Source: Viridibacillus sp050279675 | Lineage (GTDB): Bacteria > Bacillota > Bacilli > Bacillales_A > Planococcaceae | Assembly (NCBI RefSeq): GCF_050279675.1 | Contig: NZ_JBNNUK010000008.1 | Location: 62,001 to 126,000, forward strand | DNA length: 64,000 bases | Direction: 5' to 3' | Shown here: one piece after another, positions 16,917 through 26,235 of the stretch | Layout of the letters: the number at the start of each line of letters is the position of its first letter | Numbering within the stretch: the first letter of the stretch is position 1 | Program-made: the position numbers and the translations under genes | The notes under the pieces: model-generated | Seen by the model: only the letters and a program-made list of their open reading frames with translations | Database searches by the model: none | Told to the model about the DNA's origin: nothing

Positions 16917-17566
16917 GAAATTTTCGCCACCTGTTGTAAGACATGAAGTAGTTGTCGTGTGGCTACAAATGGTTCTTCATGTGTTGTGATAGCAGAGATG
17001 AGTGAAACGCCATCTGCTCCTGCTCTGATCACGGTTTGACAATTATTTATTGTAATACCACCAATACCAACAATAGGTAGAGAGGGATACGTAGCAGCTG
17101 TTTGTTCTATTAATGTTGTACCAGCAGGGGAATTTGCGTCTGACTTAGAGGTAGTAGCGTAGACTGGACCAATGCCTACGTAATCAGCTCCTGCCTTTAT
17201 TGCAGCGGTTACCTCTGTTAATGAATGGGTAGAGACACCTAGAATTTTATCTAGACCAATCTTTTCTCGGACCGCATTTGCGTTAGCGTCATTTTGGCCG
17301 ACGTGCACACCATCTGCATCTAGAGCGATTGCTAAATTTACATCGTCATTGATAATGAAAGGTACATTATATTTTTTACACAGGGCTTTGCATGATTTAG
17401 CAAAGTTTATTTTATCTTCCCCGGTGAGCGCATTTTCTCCTTTTTCTCTGAATTGAAAGAAGGTAATGCCACCACGGAGAGCTTCTTCTAAAACAACGAG
17501 TGGATCGTGTTCGTCGATGTTTTGACTCCCCATAATGAAATATAACTGAAGTTGTTCTCTATTCAA
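16913..17566 (-). CDS. thiE: Thiamine-phosphate synthase
   Basis: A 217-residue TIM-barrel enzyme. Recognisable blocks are FQFREK, FIINDDVNLAIALDADGVHVGQND, GVSTHS, YVGIGPVYATTSK and VGIGGI. It couples HMP-diphosphate with thiazole phosphate to give thiamine monophosphate. The start is TTG with GGAAG about 9 bp upstream, within the end of thiD (8-bp overlap). Confidence 0.93.
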   Translation of the reverse strand: MNREQLQLYFIMGSQNIDEHDPLVVLEEALRGGITFFQFREKGENALTGEDKINFAKSCKALCKKYNVPFIINDDVNLAIALDADGVHVGQNDANANAVREKIGLDKILGVSTHSLTEVTAAIKAGADYVGIGPVYATTSKSDANSPAGTTLIEQTAATYPSLPIVGIGGITINNCQTVIRAGADGVSLISAITTHEEPFVATRQLLHVLQQVAKIS

Positions 17567-18392
17567 TGATCATAACTTCCTTTCTTGCCCTTTCTGAAAT
17601 TTCACGATAGGCCCAATGATTTGTAGGTCCATGGCCAGCACCCAATTGTAGTCCATTCTTTATAGCGGCTTGGATAAAATGTTTCGCATCAATTACGGCA
17701 TCTGAAGCAGTAAAACCTTGTGCCAAACGAGCTGCAATAGCTGCTGAGAATGTACAGCCTGTACCATGTGTATCTTTCGTGCTGATTCTTTCAGAACGCA
17801 TGATGAATCGTTCACCTTTTGCTGATAAAAATAAATCCTCTGCATAATCTTTTGTATCGCGGTGCCCACCTTTTAAGACAACGGCTTGAGCGCCCATTGT
17901 AATTAGCCGATTTGCAGCATTCTCTACATCACTATCTGAGTGAATCGTTAATCCTGTGAGTACTTCAGCTTCAGGAATATTAGGTGTAATAATGGTTGCA
18001 AGTGGTAGTAGCTCAGTTTTCATCGAGTGTACAGCTTCATTTAATAGAAGTGATGCACCACCTTTTGCAATCATGACTGGATCAATAACGAGCATTGGTA
18101 GATCATAACTTTTTAATGTTTCAGCTACTCCGTGGATGATTTCTGCTGAAAAAAGCATCCCTGTTTTAATAGCTCCTACTTGGAAGTCATCAAGGACAGC
18201 TTTGATTTGGCTGACTACATTGTTCACTTCTACGGCATAAACGTCGTGAACACCTAGTGTATTTTGTGAAGTCACTGCTGTGATTGCAGATGTACCAAAT
18301 GTACCAAGTTCTTGAAATGTTTTTAAATCTGCTTGAATACCTGCTCCACCACCACTATCAGAACCTGCGATTGTCATAGCAACATTTGTCAT
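17559..18392 (-). CDS. thiD: Hydroxymethylpyrimidine/phosphomethylpyrimidine kinase
   Basis: A 277-residue ribokinase-fold kinase with TIAGSDSGGGAGIQADLKTF at the N-terminus, VIDPVM in the centre and the anion-hole motif DTHGTGCTFSAAIAA. It phosphorylates HMP twice for thiamine synthesis. It overlaps thiM by 4 bp and thiE by 8 bp, so translation is coupled. Confidence 0.93.
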   Translation of the reverse strand: MTNVAMTIAGSDSGGGAGIQADLKTFQELGTFGTSAITAVTSQNTLGVHDVYAVEVNNVVSQIKAVLDDFQVGAIKTGMLFSAEIIHGVAETLKSYDLPMLVIDPVMIAKGGASLLLNEAVHSMKTELLPLATIITPNIPEAEVLTGLTIHSDSDVENAANRLITMGAQAVVLKGGHRDTKDYAEDLFLSAKGERFIMRSERISTKDTHGTGCTFSAAIAARLAQGFTASDAVIDAKHFIQAAIKNGLQLGAGHGPTNHWAYREISERARKEVMIIE

Positions 18393-19198
18393 ATTTGAAT
18401 ATCCTCTTTTTCTACAATTTTCATATTGTCACGTAAATCTTCTGAAGTAAGAGAATATAAACTGTTAATCATTTCAACTGCAAAAGTGCCTGGAGCAATG
18501 GCTGTTTTTGCAGCTCTTTCTCCAACTTGTTTGTAAAATGATAGAGCATTAGCTGTTGCTTGCAAATGATGGCCATCTGAAACAGCAAGAAATGCACCTG
18601 TCACCGCACTAAGCAAGCACCCGGAGCCTGTAATTAGTGGCATTAAGTCATGCCCACCATCAATTTGAATTGTCGTTTGGCCATCGGTTACGGTATCCTC
18701 AAACCCAGTGACTGCAACAATACAGTTAAGCCGTTTAGCAACTTGTTTAGCAGTTAGTTGTACATCTATTTGACCTTCACCAGCATCAGCTCCCCTTGAT
18801 TGCCATTCGATATTACCGAGTGTAGCAAGTTCACCTACATTACAGCGGATAGCCGTAACTTGGACTTCCTTTAAAATGGTTGTCACGGATTTCTTACGAA
18901 ACACACTAGCACCTACGCCAACTGGGTCAAGAACAACAGGAATACCTTTTTTATTGGCACTTTTACCTGCCTCAATAATGGATAAAACAGTTCCTTGATC
19001 GAGTGTACCAATGTTAAGAACTGTACAGTCTGCAAGAGCAGCCATTTCAGCTACTTCCTCGATTCCCTCCGCCATCATAGGAGAAGCACCTAGTGCGAGG
19101 AGACCATTAGCTTGGAAATTGGCAACAACGATATTGGCAATATTATGGACTAGCGGTTTTTCGCCACGTAACTTTTCAAGGAAAGGTTGTTGATCCAT
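18389..19198 (-). CDS. thiM: Hydroxyethylthiazole kinase
   Basis: A 269-residue kinase: PLVHNIANIVVANFQANG near the N-terminus, VLDPVGVGAS in the centre and the catalytic GSGCLLSAVTGAF loop. It salvages hydroxyethylthiazole by phosphorylation. The ATG shares one base with the tenA stop (TAATG). The family often shows LVHxITN; here the Asn is followed by Ile-Ala, a small departure. Confidence 0.92.
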   Translation of the reverse strand: MDQQPFLEKLRGEKPLVHNIANIVVANFQANGLLALGASPMMAEGIEEVAEMAALADCTVLNIGTLDQGTVLSIIEAGKSANKKGIPVVLDPVGVGASVFRKKSVTTILKEVQVTAIRCNVGELATLGNIEWQSRGADAGEGQIDVQLTAKQVAKRLNCIVAVTGFEDTVTDGQTTIQIDGGHDLMPLITGSGCLLSAVTGAFLAVSDGHHLQATANALSFYKQVGERAAKTAIAPGTFAVEMINSLYSLTSEDLRDNMKIVEKEDIQI

Positions 19199-19887
19199 TA
19201 TTTAGTCAGCTCCTTTTCGTAATGTCCAATTGTCCATTGTTGTTTCGTCCAAGCCATTTCCCAGAAATGCCATTCATAATAACTACTTTTACGGAAATGT
19301 TCTTTTAGTTGTTGAATACGTGCAGGGGGTAAGTCTTTGGCAAGGTCATTCATGCGATTAATTTGTTCTTCTACTAATTCTCCGAACCACTCAGAGCCAT
19401 ATGTTTGAATCCATTTATCATAAATAGGGTGATTAGGTTTTGAATCTTTTAGGCGGTCGCCAATTTCATAGTAAAGCCAGTAACAAGGAAGTATTGCAGC
19501 GAGAGTATCAGCTAAATCACCATTGTTTGTAGCGCGATACATATGAGATACATATTCATATGCTGTCGGTGCGGGCTCAAATGCAGCAAACTCTTCATCT
19601 GTAATTTCCAACATAGTAAAAAATTGTTCATGAAGTGACAATTCAGCAATACAAGTTGATTCAGCATGTTTGGCAAAACGTTGTGTAGTATGTAAATCAT
19701 TTGCCTTTACTGCTCCTAGTGCTTGCACCTTTGCAAAGTGGGTTAAATAATAAGCATCTTGTTGTACGTAATATTGGAAAATATCGAGTGGTAAAGTACC
19801 TGCTGCTAATGATTTTACAAACGGATGTTGAAAGCTACCTTCCCATAAATCATTACACTCTTGTCTTACTTCTTCACAAAATGTCAT
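19198..19887 (-). CDS. tenA: Aminopyrimidine aminohydrolase / thiaminase II
   Basis: A 229-residue all-helical TenA protein. Typical blocks are HPFVKSLAAGTLPLDIFQYYVQQD, LPCYWLYYEIG and the C-terminal YEWHFWEMA. It hydrolyses degraded thiamine pyrimidines so HMP can be reused. First gene after the TPP riboswitch. An in-frame ATG at 19908 overlaps the GGGGTG ribosome site, so 19887 is chosen. Confidence 0.92.
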   Translation of the reverse strand: MTFCEEVRQECNDLWEGSFQHPFVKSLAAGTLPLDIFQYYVQQDAYYLTHFAKVQALGAVKANDLHTTQRFAKHAESTCIAELSLHEQFFTMLEITDEEFAAFEPAPTAYEYVSHMYRATNNGDLADTLAAILPCYWLYYEIGDRLKDSKPNHPIYDKWIQTYGSEWFGELVEEQINRMNDLAKDLPPARIQQLKEHFRKSSYYEWHFWEMAWTKQQWTIGHYEKELTK

Positions 19888-19921
19888 CTTTATGCACCCC
19901 AAGTTCATTTGTTTTTGAAAA

Positions 19922-19957
19922 CAAAAAGCCGCCCCCTGATCTGTGTCAGTAGGCGGC
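19922..19957 (-). terminator. Terminator of the TPP riboswitch leader
   Basis: On the minus strand GCCGCC pairs with GGCGGC and is followed by TTTTTG, between the aptamer and tenA. It provides transcription termination when TPP is bound. Confidence 0.82.
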
Positions 19958-19989
19958 GAGCAATCATTTTCAATAAAACAAAATAGACT

Positions 19990-20085
19990 GATAGCGCCAC
20001 TTCCCTCCGCTGGTATGAGCCAGATCAGGTTCCAAGGGTCCGTAGCACTCTACGTCTCAGCCAATTATATGACTCCCCTAGTGGT
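19990..20085 (-). promoter_or_regulatory. TPP riboswitch (THI box)
   Basis: On the minus strand the conserved thi-box elements occur in order: AGGGGAGTC, GGCTGAGA, ACCCTTGGAACCTGATCTGG and GCGGAGGGAAGTGGCG. It lies about 100 bp before tenA, and TPP should switch off the whole five-gene operon. Confidence 0.95.
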
Positions 20086-20111
20086 TAAAAAGCGATTTAG
20101 TTTTCAACATC

Positions 20112-20139
20112 AATATAACATAAATATTGGAATTAGCAA
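20112..20139 (-). promoter_or_regulatory. Promoter of the thi operon
   Basis: On the minus strand TTGCTA (20134-20139), a 16-bp spacer and TGT-TATATT, an extended -10 (20112-20117), lie about 30 bp upstream of the TPP aptamer. Confidence 0.55.
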
Positions 20140-20257
20140 GGTGTAATTAAGCAAAGTAAATAGATTGTAATAAATGGCATTAAGCCATAGATATGAGCTG
20201 ATTTCTATGTTAAGATACAAATTATCTGAATTTGATAGTGGGAAGCAAGGTGTTTAG

Positions 20258-21628
20258 ATGGGCACAACGGCAACAGTGAAAGAGCCTGAAGTGAAATTAA
20301 ATTTATTTCATTTAACTTGGCCGATTTTTTTAGAAGTATTTTTATTTATGTTAATGGGGCTTGCTGATACATTTATGCTGAGCGCATTGTCTGATGATGC
20401 AGTATCAGGAGTAGGAGCAGCCAATCAATATATTCATATAGCAATTTTAATATTAGAAGTAATAGGAAACGGGGCATCGATTGTTGTTGCTCAATATTTA
20501 GGGTCTAAGCGTTATTTGGAAGCAGCCAAAATTTCAGCACTAGCCGTTTCCTTGAATTTAGTTATTGGTTCAATAATGAGCATCGCTTTCGTGATTTTCT
20601 CGAAAAATATTATGATTGCAATGAATTTACAAGGTGATGTGCTTGAGTATGCTAGTAAATATTTATTCATTGTTGGGGGAGCAATTTTCCTACAAGCAAT
20701 CATCAACTCGTTAGCAGCGATTATTCGTGTGCATGGTTGGACCAAACAGACTATGTATGTATCGCTTGGAATGAATATTTTTCATGTAATAGGGAACTAT
20801 GTTTTGATCTTCGGTAAATTTGGCTTCCCTGAACTAGGGGTGCAAGGTGCGGCAATTTCATCAGTCGTCAGTCGTGTTTTGGCTCTATTAGTATTCTTCT
20901 GGCTATTGTATCAAGCGCTAGAGGTACGTATTAAATTTCAATACTACGTTTCATTATCAAAAGAATACATCGGTAAGATTTTGCAAATTGGGCTTCCATC
21001 TGCATTTGAGCAGGTGATGTACCAAGGTTGTCAAATTGTCTTTTTATACTACGTGACGTATTTAGGTGCAGAATCACTAGCAGCTCGGCAATACGCTTAT
21101 AATATTTCAATGTTCACCTATTTATTTGCTATAGCGATTGGAACAGGAACTGCGATTATGGTTGGCCGTTACGTTGGTGCCAATGAAAAGGATGCAGCGT
21201 ATAAACAATTGTGGGTTAGTCTGAAATGGGCGATTATATTTACACTAGTGATGGTCACAGTGGTGGTTATTTTCCGCTATCCGCTAATGCGTCTCTTTAC
21301 TGATAATCCAGAGGTTATAAAAATTGGTGCGGCAGTGTTAATGTGTAGTATTTTGTTAGAAACAGGACGTACATTTAATATTACGATTATTAATTCATTG
21401 CGTGCTTCAGGTGATGCTAAATATCCATTAGTCATCGGATTTTTCTCAATGGTTTGCATGAGCTTACCACTTGGCTATTTACTTGTATTCCAATTAGATA
21501 TGGGTCTAATAGGTGTATGGTTGGCAATTGCAGCGGATGAATGGTTCCGAGCTATTCTTGTTTTCTTTAGATGGAAAAGTCGTCGCTGGGAAAGATATGC
21601 TCTCGTTGCGCCTGATAAAACGAAGTAA
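20258..21628 (+). CDS. MATE family efflux transporter
   Basis: A 456-residue protein with twelve predicted membrane segments in two MATE repeats. Recognisable regions are LTWPIFLEVFLFMLMGLADT at the start and QIGLPSAFEQVMYQGCQ at the start of the second half, both typical of NorM/DinF-like exporters. It would expel cationic or lipophilic compounds using Na+ or H+. ATG follows AGCAAGGTG. Divergent from the thi operon and apparently monocistronic. Confidence 0.88.
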   Translation: MGTTATVKEPEVKLNLFHLTWPIFLEVFLFMLMGLADTFMLSALSDDAVSGVGAANQYIHIAILILEVIGNGASIVVAQYLGSKRYLEAAKISALAVSLNLVIGSIMSIAFVIFSKNIMIAMNLQGDVLEYASKYLFIVGGAIFLQAIINSLAAIIRVHGWTKQTMYVSLGMNIFHVIGNYVLIFGKFGFPELGVQGAAISSVVSRVLALLVFFWLLYQALEVRIKFQYYVSLSKEYIGKILQIGLPSAFEQVMYQGCQIVFLYYVTYLGAESLAARQYAYNISMFTYLFAIAIGTGTAIMVGRYVGANEKDAAYKQLWVSLKWAIIFTLVMVTVVVIFRYPLMRLFTDNPEVIKIGAAVLMCSILLETGRTFNITIINSLRASGDAKYPLVIGFFSMVCMSLPLGYLLVFQLDMGLIGVWLAIAADEWFRAILVFFRWKSRRWERYALVAPDKTK

Positions 21629-21680
21629 ATTGATTAGATGTGAGTTTTGCAAGTGATAGATTAGTATTACTTGAGAATTT

Positions 21681-21716
21681 AATCGCTGATGGCATAAAGT
21701 CATCAGTGATTTTTTT
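21681..21716 (+). terminator. Terminator after the MATE gene
   Basis: AATCGCTGATG pairs with CATCAGTGATT (one G-T pair) and is followed by TTTTT. Confidence 0.78.
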
Positions 21717-21855
21717 ATTATAAAAAGATTACTCATTGTTCGTAAGTATCCCTATTATCAAGATGTTATGCAAGACCCTTGATATTTTATCTTTAGCCAA
21801 CCAACACTTTGTTTTGTATACTTGGTAAAGAAGATTAATGAACGAGGTGTTAGGC

Positions 21856-22713
21856 ATGGCATTGCCGAGAAAAGTAGAGAGTGCTAATAATATGAGAGAG
21901 AATCATGCGCTGTTCGCTTGTCCAGTTTGCGGGGATGAGATGATGGTGACTGAGGATTGTATTGTTGTTTGTGATAATCGACATTCTTTCGATATTGCAA
22001 AGCAAGGCTATGTAAATTTTATGACGCATGCTGCGACTTCAATGTATGGCAAAGATTTATTTGAAGCGCGTAAGCTGGTTATTGAGAGTGGATTATATGC
22101 ACCTATGCATACAGCTATTTGTGATTTACTTAAGCAGATGAATACTAATGTTGCTGTACTAGATACGGGTTGCGGTGAAGGATCGCATTTAGAAAGTATT
22201 AAAAATAAATTCCAGGAGCGATCTGATAACGGTTTTGTTGGAGTAGGTATTGATATCGCAAAAGAAGGAATTATTGCAGCAGGAAGGCATTATAATGACA
22301 TAATTTGGTGTGTCGGTGACTTAGCAAAAAGTCCATATCAACAAGAAAGCTTTCATGCAATATTGAATATTTTATCACCTGCCAATTACACGGAGTTTAA
22401 ACGACTTTTGAAGCCGAATGGATTGGTTATTAAAGTCGTACCACAAAGTGGATATTTACAACAATTACGTGCTTTATTCTTTGCGGAATCTGAAAAGGAA
22501 TCTTATTCAAATGAACATACTGTCGAACGGTTCAAGGAGAATTTCCTTGAGGTTGAAGTAAAGCGTATTACACAAACAATAGAAATAAATCAAGAATTGG
22601 TGCCTTTATTAATGCATATGACACCAATGGGGTGGCATCAAAAAAGTGATGTAGCTGCTACAAACTTAACCGAAATTACGATTGATTTAGACATATTAAT
22701 TGGGAAAATATAA
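21856..22713 (+). CDS. 23S rRNA (guanine-N1) methyltransferase RlmA family
   Basis: A 285-residue protein. A zinc site (FACPVCGDEM, then VCDNRHSFD) is followed by KQGYVNF, the RlmA/TlrB hallmark, and a Rossmann methyltransferase domain with VLDTGCGEGSHL. The family methylates G745 or G748 of 23S rRNA hairpin 35. TlrB-type members give tylosin resistance; whether this one does is unknown. GAGGTG precedes the ATG at 21856; the longer frame from 21838 contains that ribosome site. Confidence 0.83.
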   Translation: MALPRKVESANNMRENHALFACPVCGDEMMVTEDCIVVCDNRHSFDIAKQGYVNFMTHAATSMYGKDLFEARKLVIESGLYAPMHTAICDLLKQMNTNVAVLDTGCGEGSHLESIKNKFQERSDNGFVGVGIDIAKEGIIAAGRHYNDIIWCVGDLAKSPYQQESFHAILNILSPANYTEFKRLLKPNGLVIKVVPQSGYLQQLRALFFAESEKESYSNEHTVERFKENFLEVEVKRITQTIEINQELVPLLMHMTPMGWHQKSDVAATNLTEITIDLDILIGKI

Positions 22714-22718
22714 AACTG

Positions 22719-22748
22719 TCCTCCGCTTTTTTAGCGGGGGATATTTTT
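22719..22748 (+). terminator. Terminator after the RlmA-like gene
   Basis: TCCTCCGCT pairs with AGCGGGGGA with one G-T pair, followed by TATTTTTAT. Confidence 0.65.
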
Positions 22749-22801
22749 ATTTAGAAACTTTTTCCTTATTTTAGACGTAATAGTAAAGAAGGAGTGGTTG
22801 G

Positions 22802-23296
22802 ATGTATTTAAAGATTGAAGCGCCACAGCGATGTATTTCGAGAGAAGCTGTAAAGGTTTGGCGTATGACTGAAACATTAACAAATACAGGGATTATTGCT
22901 GTGCTTTTAGTCCTCTACTATTTACATATTCACTTTGAGTGGAAAGAATGGATTGGTTGGATCGTCTTAGGACTTATAGTATTGACTTTCTTCACTGCAA
23001 TTTGGGAAATCCTGTTTAAACCTAGTTTTATGCAAAAGTATTGGCGTTATGATGTAAATGAGGAATTTATTCAATTAAAGTACGGAGCTTTTAAAGAAGT
23101 CAATGAGTTAGTTCCGATGACAAAGGTACAGTCTGTAGAATTAATTCAAGGGCCATTAATGCGCAAGTACAATTTGTATTCAATTCAGATAGGTACTATG
23201 GGAACAGAACATGTAATCCCTGCCATTTCTGAGGAAGAGGCATTTGAATTACGTGATCAAATTGCGCATTACGCAAAAATTAAGGAAGTGGAATGA
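22802..23296 (+). CDS. ydbS: bPH2 (DUF304) membrane protein, YdbS-like
   Basis: A 164-residue protein with two membrane segments near residues 28-45 and 52-70 and one bacterial pleckstrin-homology-like bPH2 domain containing LVPMTKVQSVELIQGPLMR. The layout and the partner gene match Bacillus subtilis YdbS. YdbS/YdbT are membrane proteins reported to affect resistance to certain bacteriocins (established for B. subtilis); the mechanism is unclear. Its stop overlaps the ydbT start (ATGA). Confidence 0.82.
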   Translation: MYLKIEAPQRCISREAVKVWRMTETLTNTGIIAVLLVLYYLHIHFEWKEWIGWIVLGLIVLTFFTAIWEILFKPSFMQKYWRYDVNEEFIQLKYGAFKEVNELVPMTKVQSVELIQGPLMRKYNLYSIQIGTMGTEHVIPAISEEEAFELRDQIAHYAKIKEVE

Positions 23297-24768
23297 TGAC
23301 GCAACCATTGAAAAGATTACATCCTCTAGTACTAATATTCGATCTGTATAAGCTTATTAAAAGTAATATAATCTTTTTTATATTTCTTTTTTTATTAAAT
23401 ATGGGTTCTGAAAAATGGTGGATTCAAACAGCGAAATGGATATTCTTAGCCTATGTTGTGATAATGCTTTTTTTAAGTATTGGTAAATGGATAACATATA
23501 GATATGTGATAAAGAATGATGCTTTCTATATTAAGTCGGGGATTTTTTCGAAAAGTGAGCGGACTATTCCATTTTTAAAAGTGCAGAATGTCCAACGCCA
23601 AACGACTGTTTTTCATAAAATTTTTAAAGTGACGTCACTAACTCTAGAAACAGCGACTGTTGGTGATGAAAGCTCCATTACATTTGACGTGATTTCTAGA
23701 GTAGAAGCAGAAAGTATAGAGAGCGCAGTTACAGAAACTCATGAACAGAAGAAAATTATTGAACAATCATCAGATGGGTTGTTTGAAGAGTCGGTTGTGG
23801 TTGTAGAACCAGAGAAAAAAGATAAAAAAGTGATCCATTTTACACCGACGAAAAAGGATTTGGTGAAGGCGTCTTTTACTTCATTTAGTTTTTTAATTTT
23901 AATTCCAATCATTCTTAAACTAGATGATGTTGTTAAATTTGATGTATTTAGAGATGAAGTGACGAATGCTTTGAGATGGGGGTGGGCAATCTTAGCAGCT
24001 ATATTAATGGGCGTACTACTTATTTCCATTGCAATTGGTATGGTTCATACCTTTATTAAGTATGGCAAGTATGAAATTTCATCGGATACTCAGAAGGTTT
24101 ATATTAAAAAAGGTGTCTTAGATGAATCAATTTTTTCAATTCGCAAAGAGAAGATACAGGCTGTTGAGATTTCGCAATCTTTCATGAAGACACTTCTCGG
24201 ACTAGCTGAGGTAAAACTAATTAGTGCAGGAAACACTACGATTGGGGAGGTAGAGTCGAATACACTTTATCCATTTTTACCAGTTAGAAAGGCATATACA
24301 TTGATAAGTGAGTTACTTCCAAATTATCAAGTAGTAGAAAGTATGCATGAATTGCCGAAAAAAGCATTTTGGATTCGTATGATTCGTCCAAGCTATATTT
24401 GGCTAATTGCAACGTCATTAATTTGGTATTTCAAGCCTTCATTGTGGTGGGTTTCTGTAGTATTACTTCTAATTATATATTCTTCACGCATATTAGATTA
24501 TAAAAATAGCCGATATTTACTGAATGAGTCATTTATTCAAATGAAAACAGGTGGATTTTCTACCGTATTATTTATTACAAAGCGTAGTCAAGTTATTGAA
24601 GTGAAGACAGAACGTTCGAAGTTGCAACGATACTTCAAGTTGGCTTCAATTAAAACGGTAAACCGAGCAAAACCAGTGCTACATAAGGAGATTCTTGATG
24701 TGCCTCACGGGGCCGCATCTGAGTTTTACAGCTGGTACGTAGATAGAACTAAAGATGTCAAAATGTAA
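23293..24768 (+). CDS. ydbT: bPH2 domain membrane protein, YdbT-like
   Basis: A 491-residue protein with three pairs of membrane segments, each followed by a bPH2 domain: SERTIPFLKVQNVQRQTTVF, SIRKEKIQAVEISQSFMKTL and TKRSQVIEVKTERSKLQRYF. The triple repeat is visible by eye and is typical of YdbT. It overlaps ydbS by 4 bp, so the two form one translationally coupled unit, probably a complex in the cytoplasmic membrane. Confidence 0.83.
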   Translation: MMTQPLKRLHPLVLIFDLYKLIKSNIIFFIFLFLLNMGSEKWWIQTAKWIFLAYVVIMLFLSIGKWITYRYVIKNDAFYIKSGIFSKSERTIPFLKVQNVQRQTTVFHKIFKVTSLTLETATVGDESSITFDVISRVEAESIESAVTETHEQKKIIEQSSDGLFEESVVVVEPEKKDKKVIHFTPTKKDLVKASFTSFSFLILIPIILKLDDVVKFDVFRDEVTNALRWGWAILAAILMGVLLISIAIGMVHTFIKYGKYEISSDTQKVYIKKGVLDESIFSIRKEKIQAVEISQSFMKTLLGLAEVKLISAGNTTIGEVESNTLYPFLPVRKAYTLISELLPNYQVVESMHELPKKAFWIRMIRPSYIWLIATSLIWYFKPSLWWVSVVLLLIIYSSRILDYKNSRYLLNESFIQMKTGGFSTVLFITKRSQVIEVKTERSKLQRYFKLASIKTVNRAKPVLHKEILDVPHGAASEFYSWYVDRTKDVKM

Positions 24769-24822
24769 TAAGTAGTTTTAACGCGCATAGAATGGGAATA
24801 ATGGAAGCAGGGGTGAATGATT

Positions 24823-26157
24823 ATGAAATATGTAATTATTGGCGGTGATGCTGCAGGTATGAGCGCAGCTATGGAAATTGTACGTCGCGATAAACAAGCG
24901 GAAGTAACGACATTGGATAAAGGGCATATTTACTCTTATGGACAATGTGGTTTGCCATATGTTATTGATGGACGAATCCCATCGACAGACAATGTGATCG
25001 CACGGAGTGTAGAAACTTTTAGAACGAAATATGGTATTGATGCTAGAACAGGGCATAATGTGACAAATATCAATTCAGAGGCTAAAACAGTATCTGGTGT
25101 TGTGCTTGAGAAGGATGAAACCTTCCATATTCCATATGACCGTTTACTTATTGCTACTGGTGCTAACCCTATTTCCCCAGGCTTTGATGGTTCTGACTTA
25201 GCTGGGATCCATACGTTAAAAACTATACCTGATACAAAAGCTATTTTAAATGATTTAAATGATGCTTCTGTTAAACAGGTTACCATCATTGGAGGTGGCT
25301 ACATAGGCTTAGAAATGGCTGAAAGTATAGCGGAACTTGGCAAAAATGTACGCATTATTCAACTTGGTAGCCAGTTAGCTGATATATTCGATCAAGATAT
25401 GGCAGAGCTCATTCATGAAGAGGCAAGACAAAATGGGATTGAATTAATTTTCAATGAAGAAGTGAAAGGCTTTAAGGGCAAAGGTCATGTACAAACGGTT
25501 GTGACGGATAGGGGAGAGTATGGGACTGATTTTGTACTAGCAGCTATTGGTGTAAGGCCTAATACAAACTTTCTTGATGGAACCGGTATGCATATGATGC
25601 CAAATGGTGCAATTTTGGTGAATCCATATATGGAGACAAGTATAGAAAATGTTTATGCCGCTGGTGATTGTGCTAGTCATTATCATCGTATTAAACAGAA
25701 GGCTGATTATATCCCACTTGGGACTACAGCAAATAAGCAAGGGCGTATTGCAGGGATGAATATGGCTGGAGGTGCAAATACGTTCAAGGGAATCGTAGGT
25801 ACTTCTGTTGTGAAATTCTTTCATCTAACTTTAGGGCGAACCGGATTATCTGAAAAAGAGGCAGATGAGCTGGGGTTCGATTACGAAACACATAAGCAAA
25901 AAGCGAAAGATATTGCTGGTTACTATCCTGGAAACCAGGAAATGCAATTGAAGTTTATCTATGAAAAAACGTCGCAGAAATTGTATGGAGCACAGATTAT
26001 AGGTGGAAATGGTGTAGATAAACGTATTGATGTTTTTGCAACAGCACTCTATCATGAAATGACTCTGAATGACTTATTGGATTTGGATCTTGCCTATGCA
26101 CCGCCTTATAACGGAGTTTGGGATCCGATTCAACAGATAGCAAAACGAAAATCATAA
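24823..26157 (+). CDS. cdr: CoA-disulfide reductase / NADH oxidase-like flavoprotein
   Basis: A 444-residue pyridine nucleotide-disulfide oxidoreductase. VIIGGDAAGMSAA binds FAD, IIGGGYIGLEMAES binds NAD(P)H, and YAAGDCA closes the FAD site. A single redox cysteine, Cys42 in YGQCGLPY, is typical of CoADR and NADH peroxidase/oxidase. It would reduce CoA disulfide, fitting Bacilli that use CoA as a thiol, but an NADH oxidase or polysulfide reductase cannot be excluded. GGGGTG is spaced for the ATG at 24823, not the ATG 6 bp upstream. Confidence 0.82.
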   Translation: MKYVIIGGDAAGMSAAMEIVRRDKQAEVTTLDKGHIYSYGQCGLPYVIDGRIPSTDNVIARSVETFRTKYGIDARTGHNVTNINSEAKTVSGVVLEKDETFHIPYDRLLIATGANPISPGFDGSDLAGIHTLKTIPDTKAILNDLNDASVKQVTIIGGGYIGLEMAESIAELGKNVRIIQLGSQLADIFDQDMAELIHEEARQNGIELIFNEEVKGFKGKGHVQTVVTDRGEYGTDFVLAAIGVRPNTNFLDGTGMHMMPNGAILVNPYMETSIENVYAAGDCASHYHRIKQKADYIPLGTTANKQGRIAGMNMAGGANTFKGIVGTSVVKFFHLTLGRTGLSEKEADELGFDYETHKQKAKDIAGYYPGNQEMQLKFIYEKTSQKLYGAQIIGGNGVDKRIDVFATALYHEMTLNDLLDLDLAYAPPYNGVWDPIQQIAKRKS

Positions 26158-26200
26158 GATATATATAGTTGGTTTTTTAGTCTAGCTTCTATATAAAATG

Positions 26201-26235
26201 AAAATCCGTAGAGATATTAAGCCTCTACGGATTTT
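26201..26235. terminator. Bidirectional terminator
   Basis: AAAATCCGTAGAG pairs perfectly with CTCTACGGATTTT between the convergent cdr and vanZ-like genes. Confidence 0.85.
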
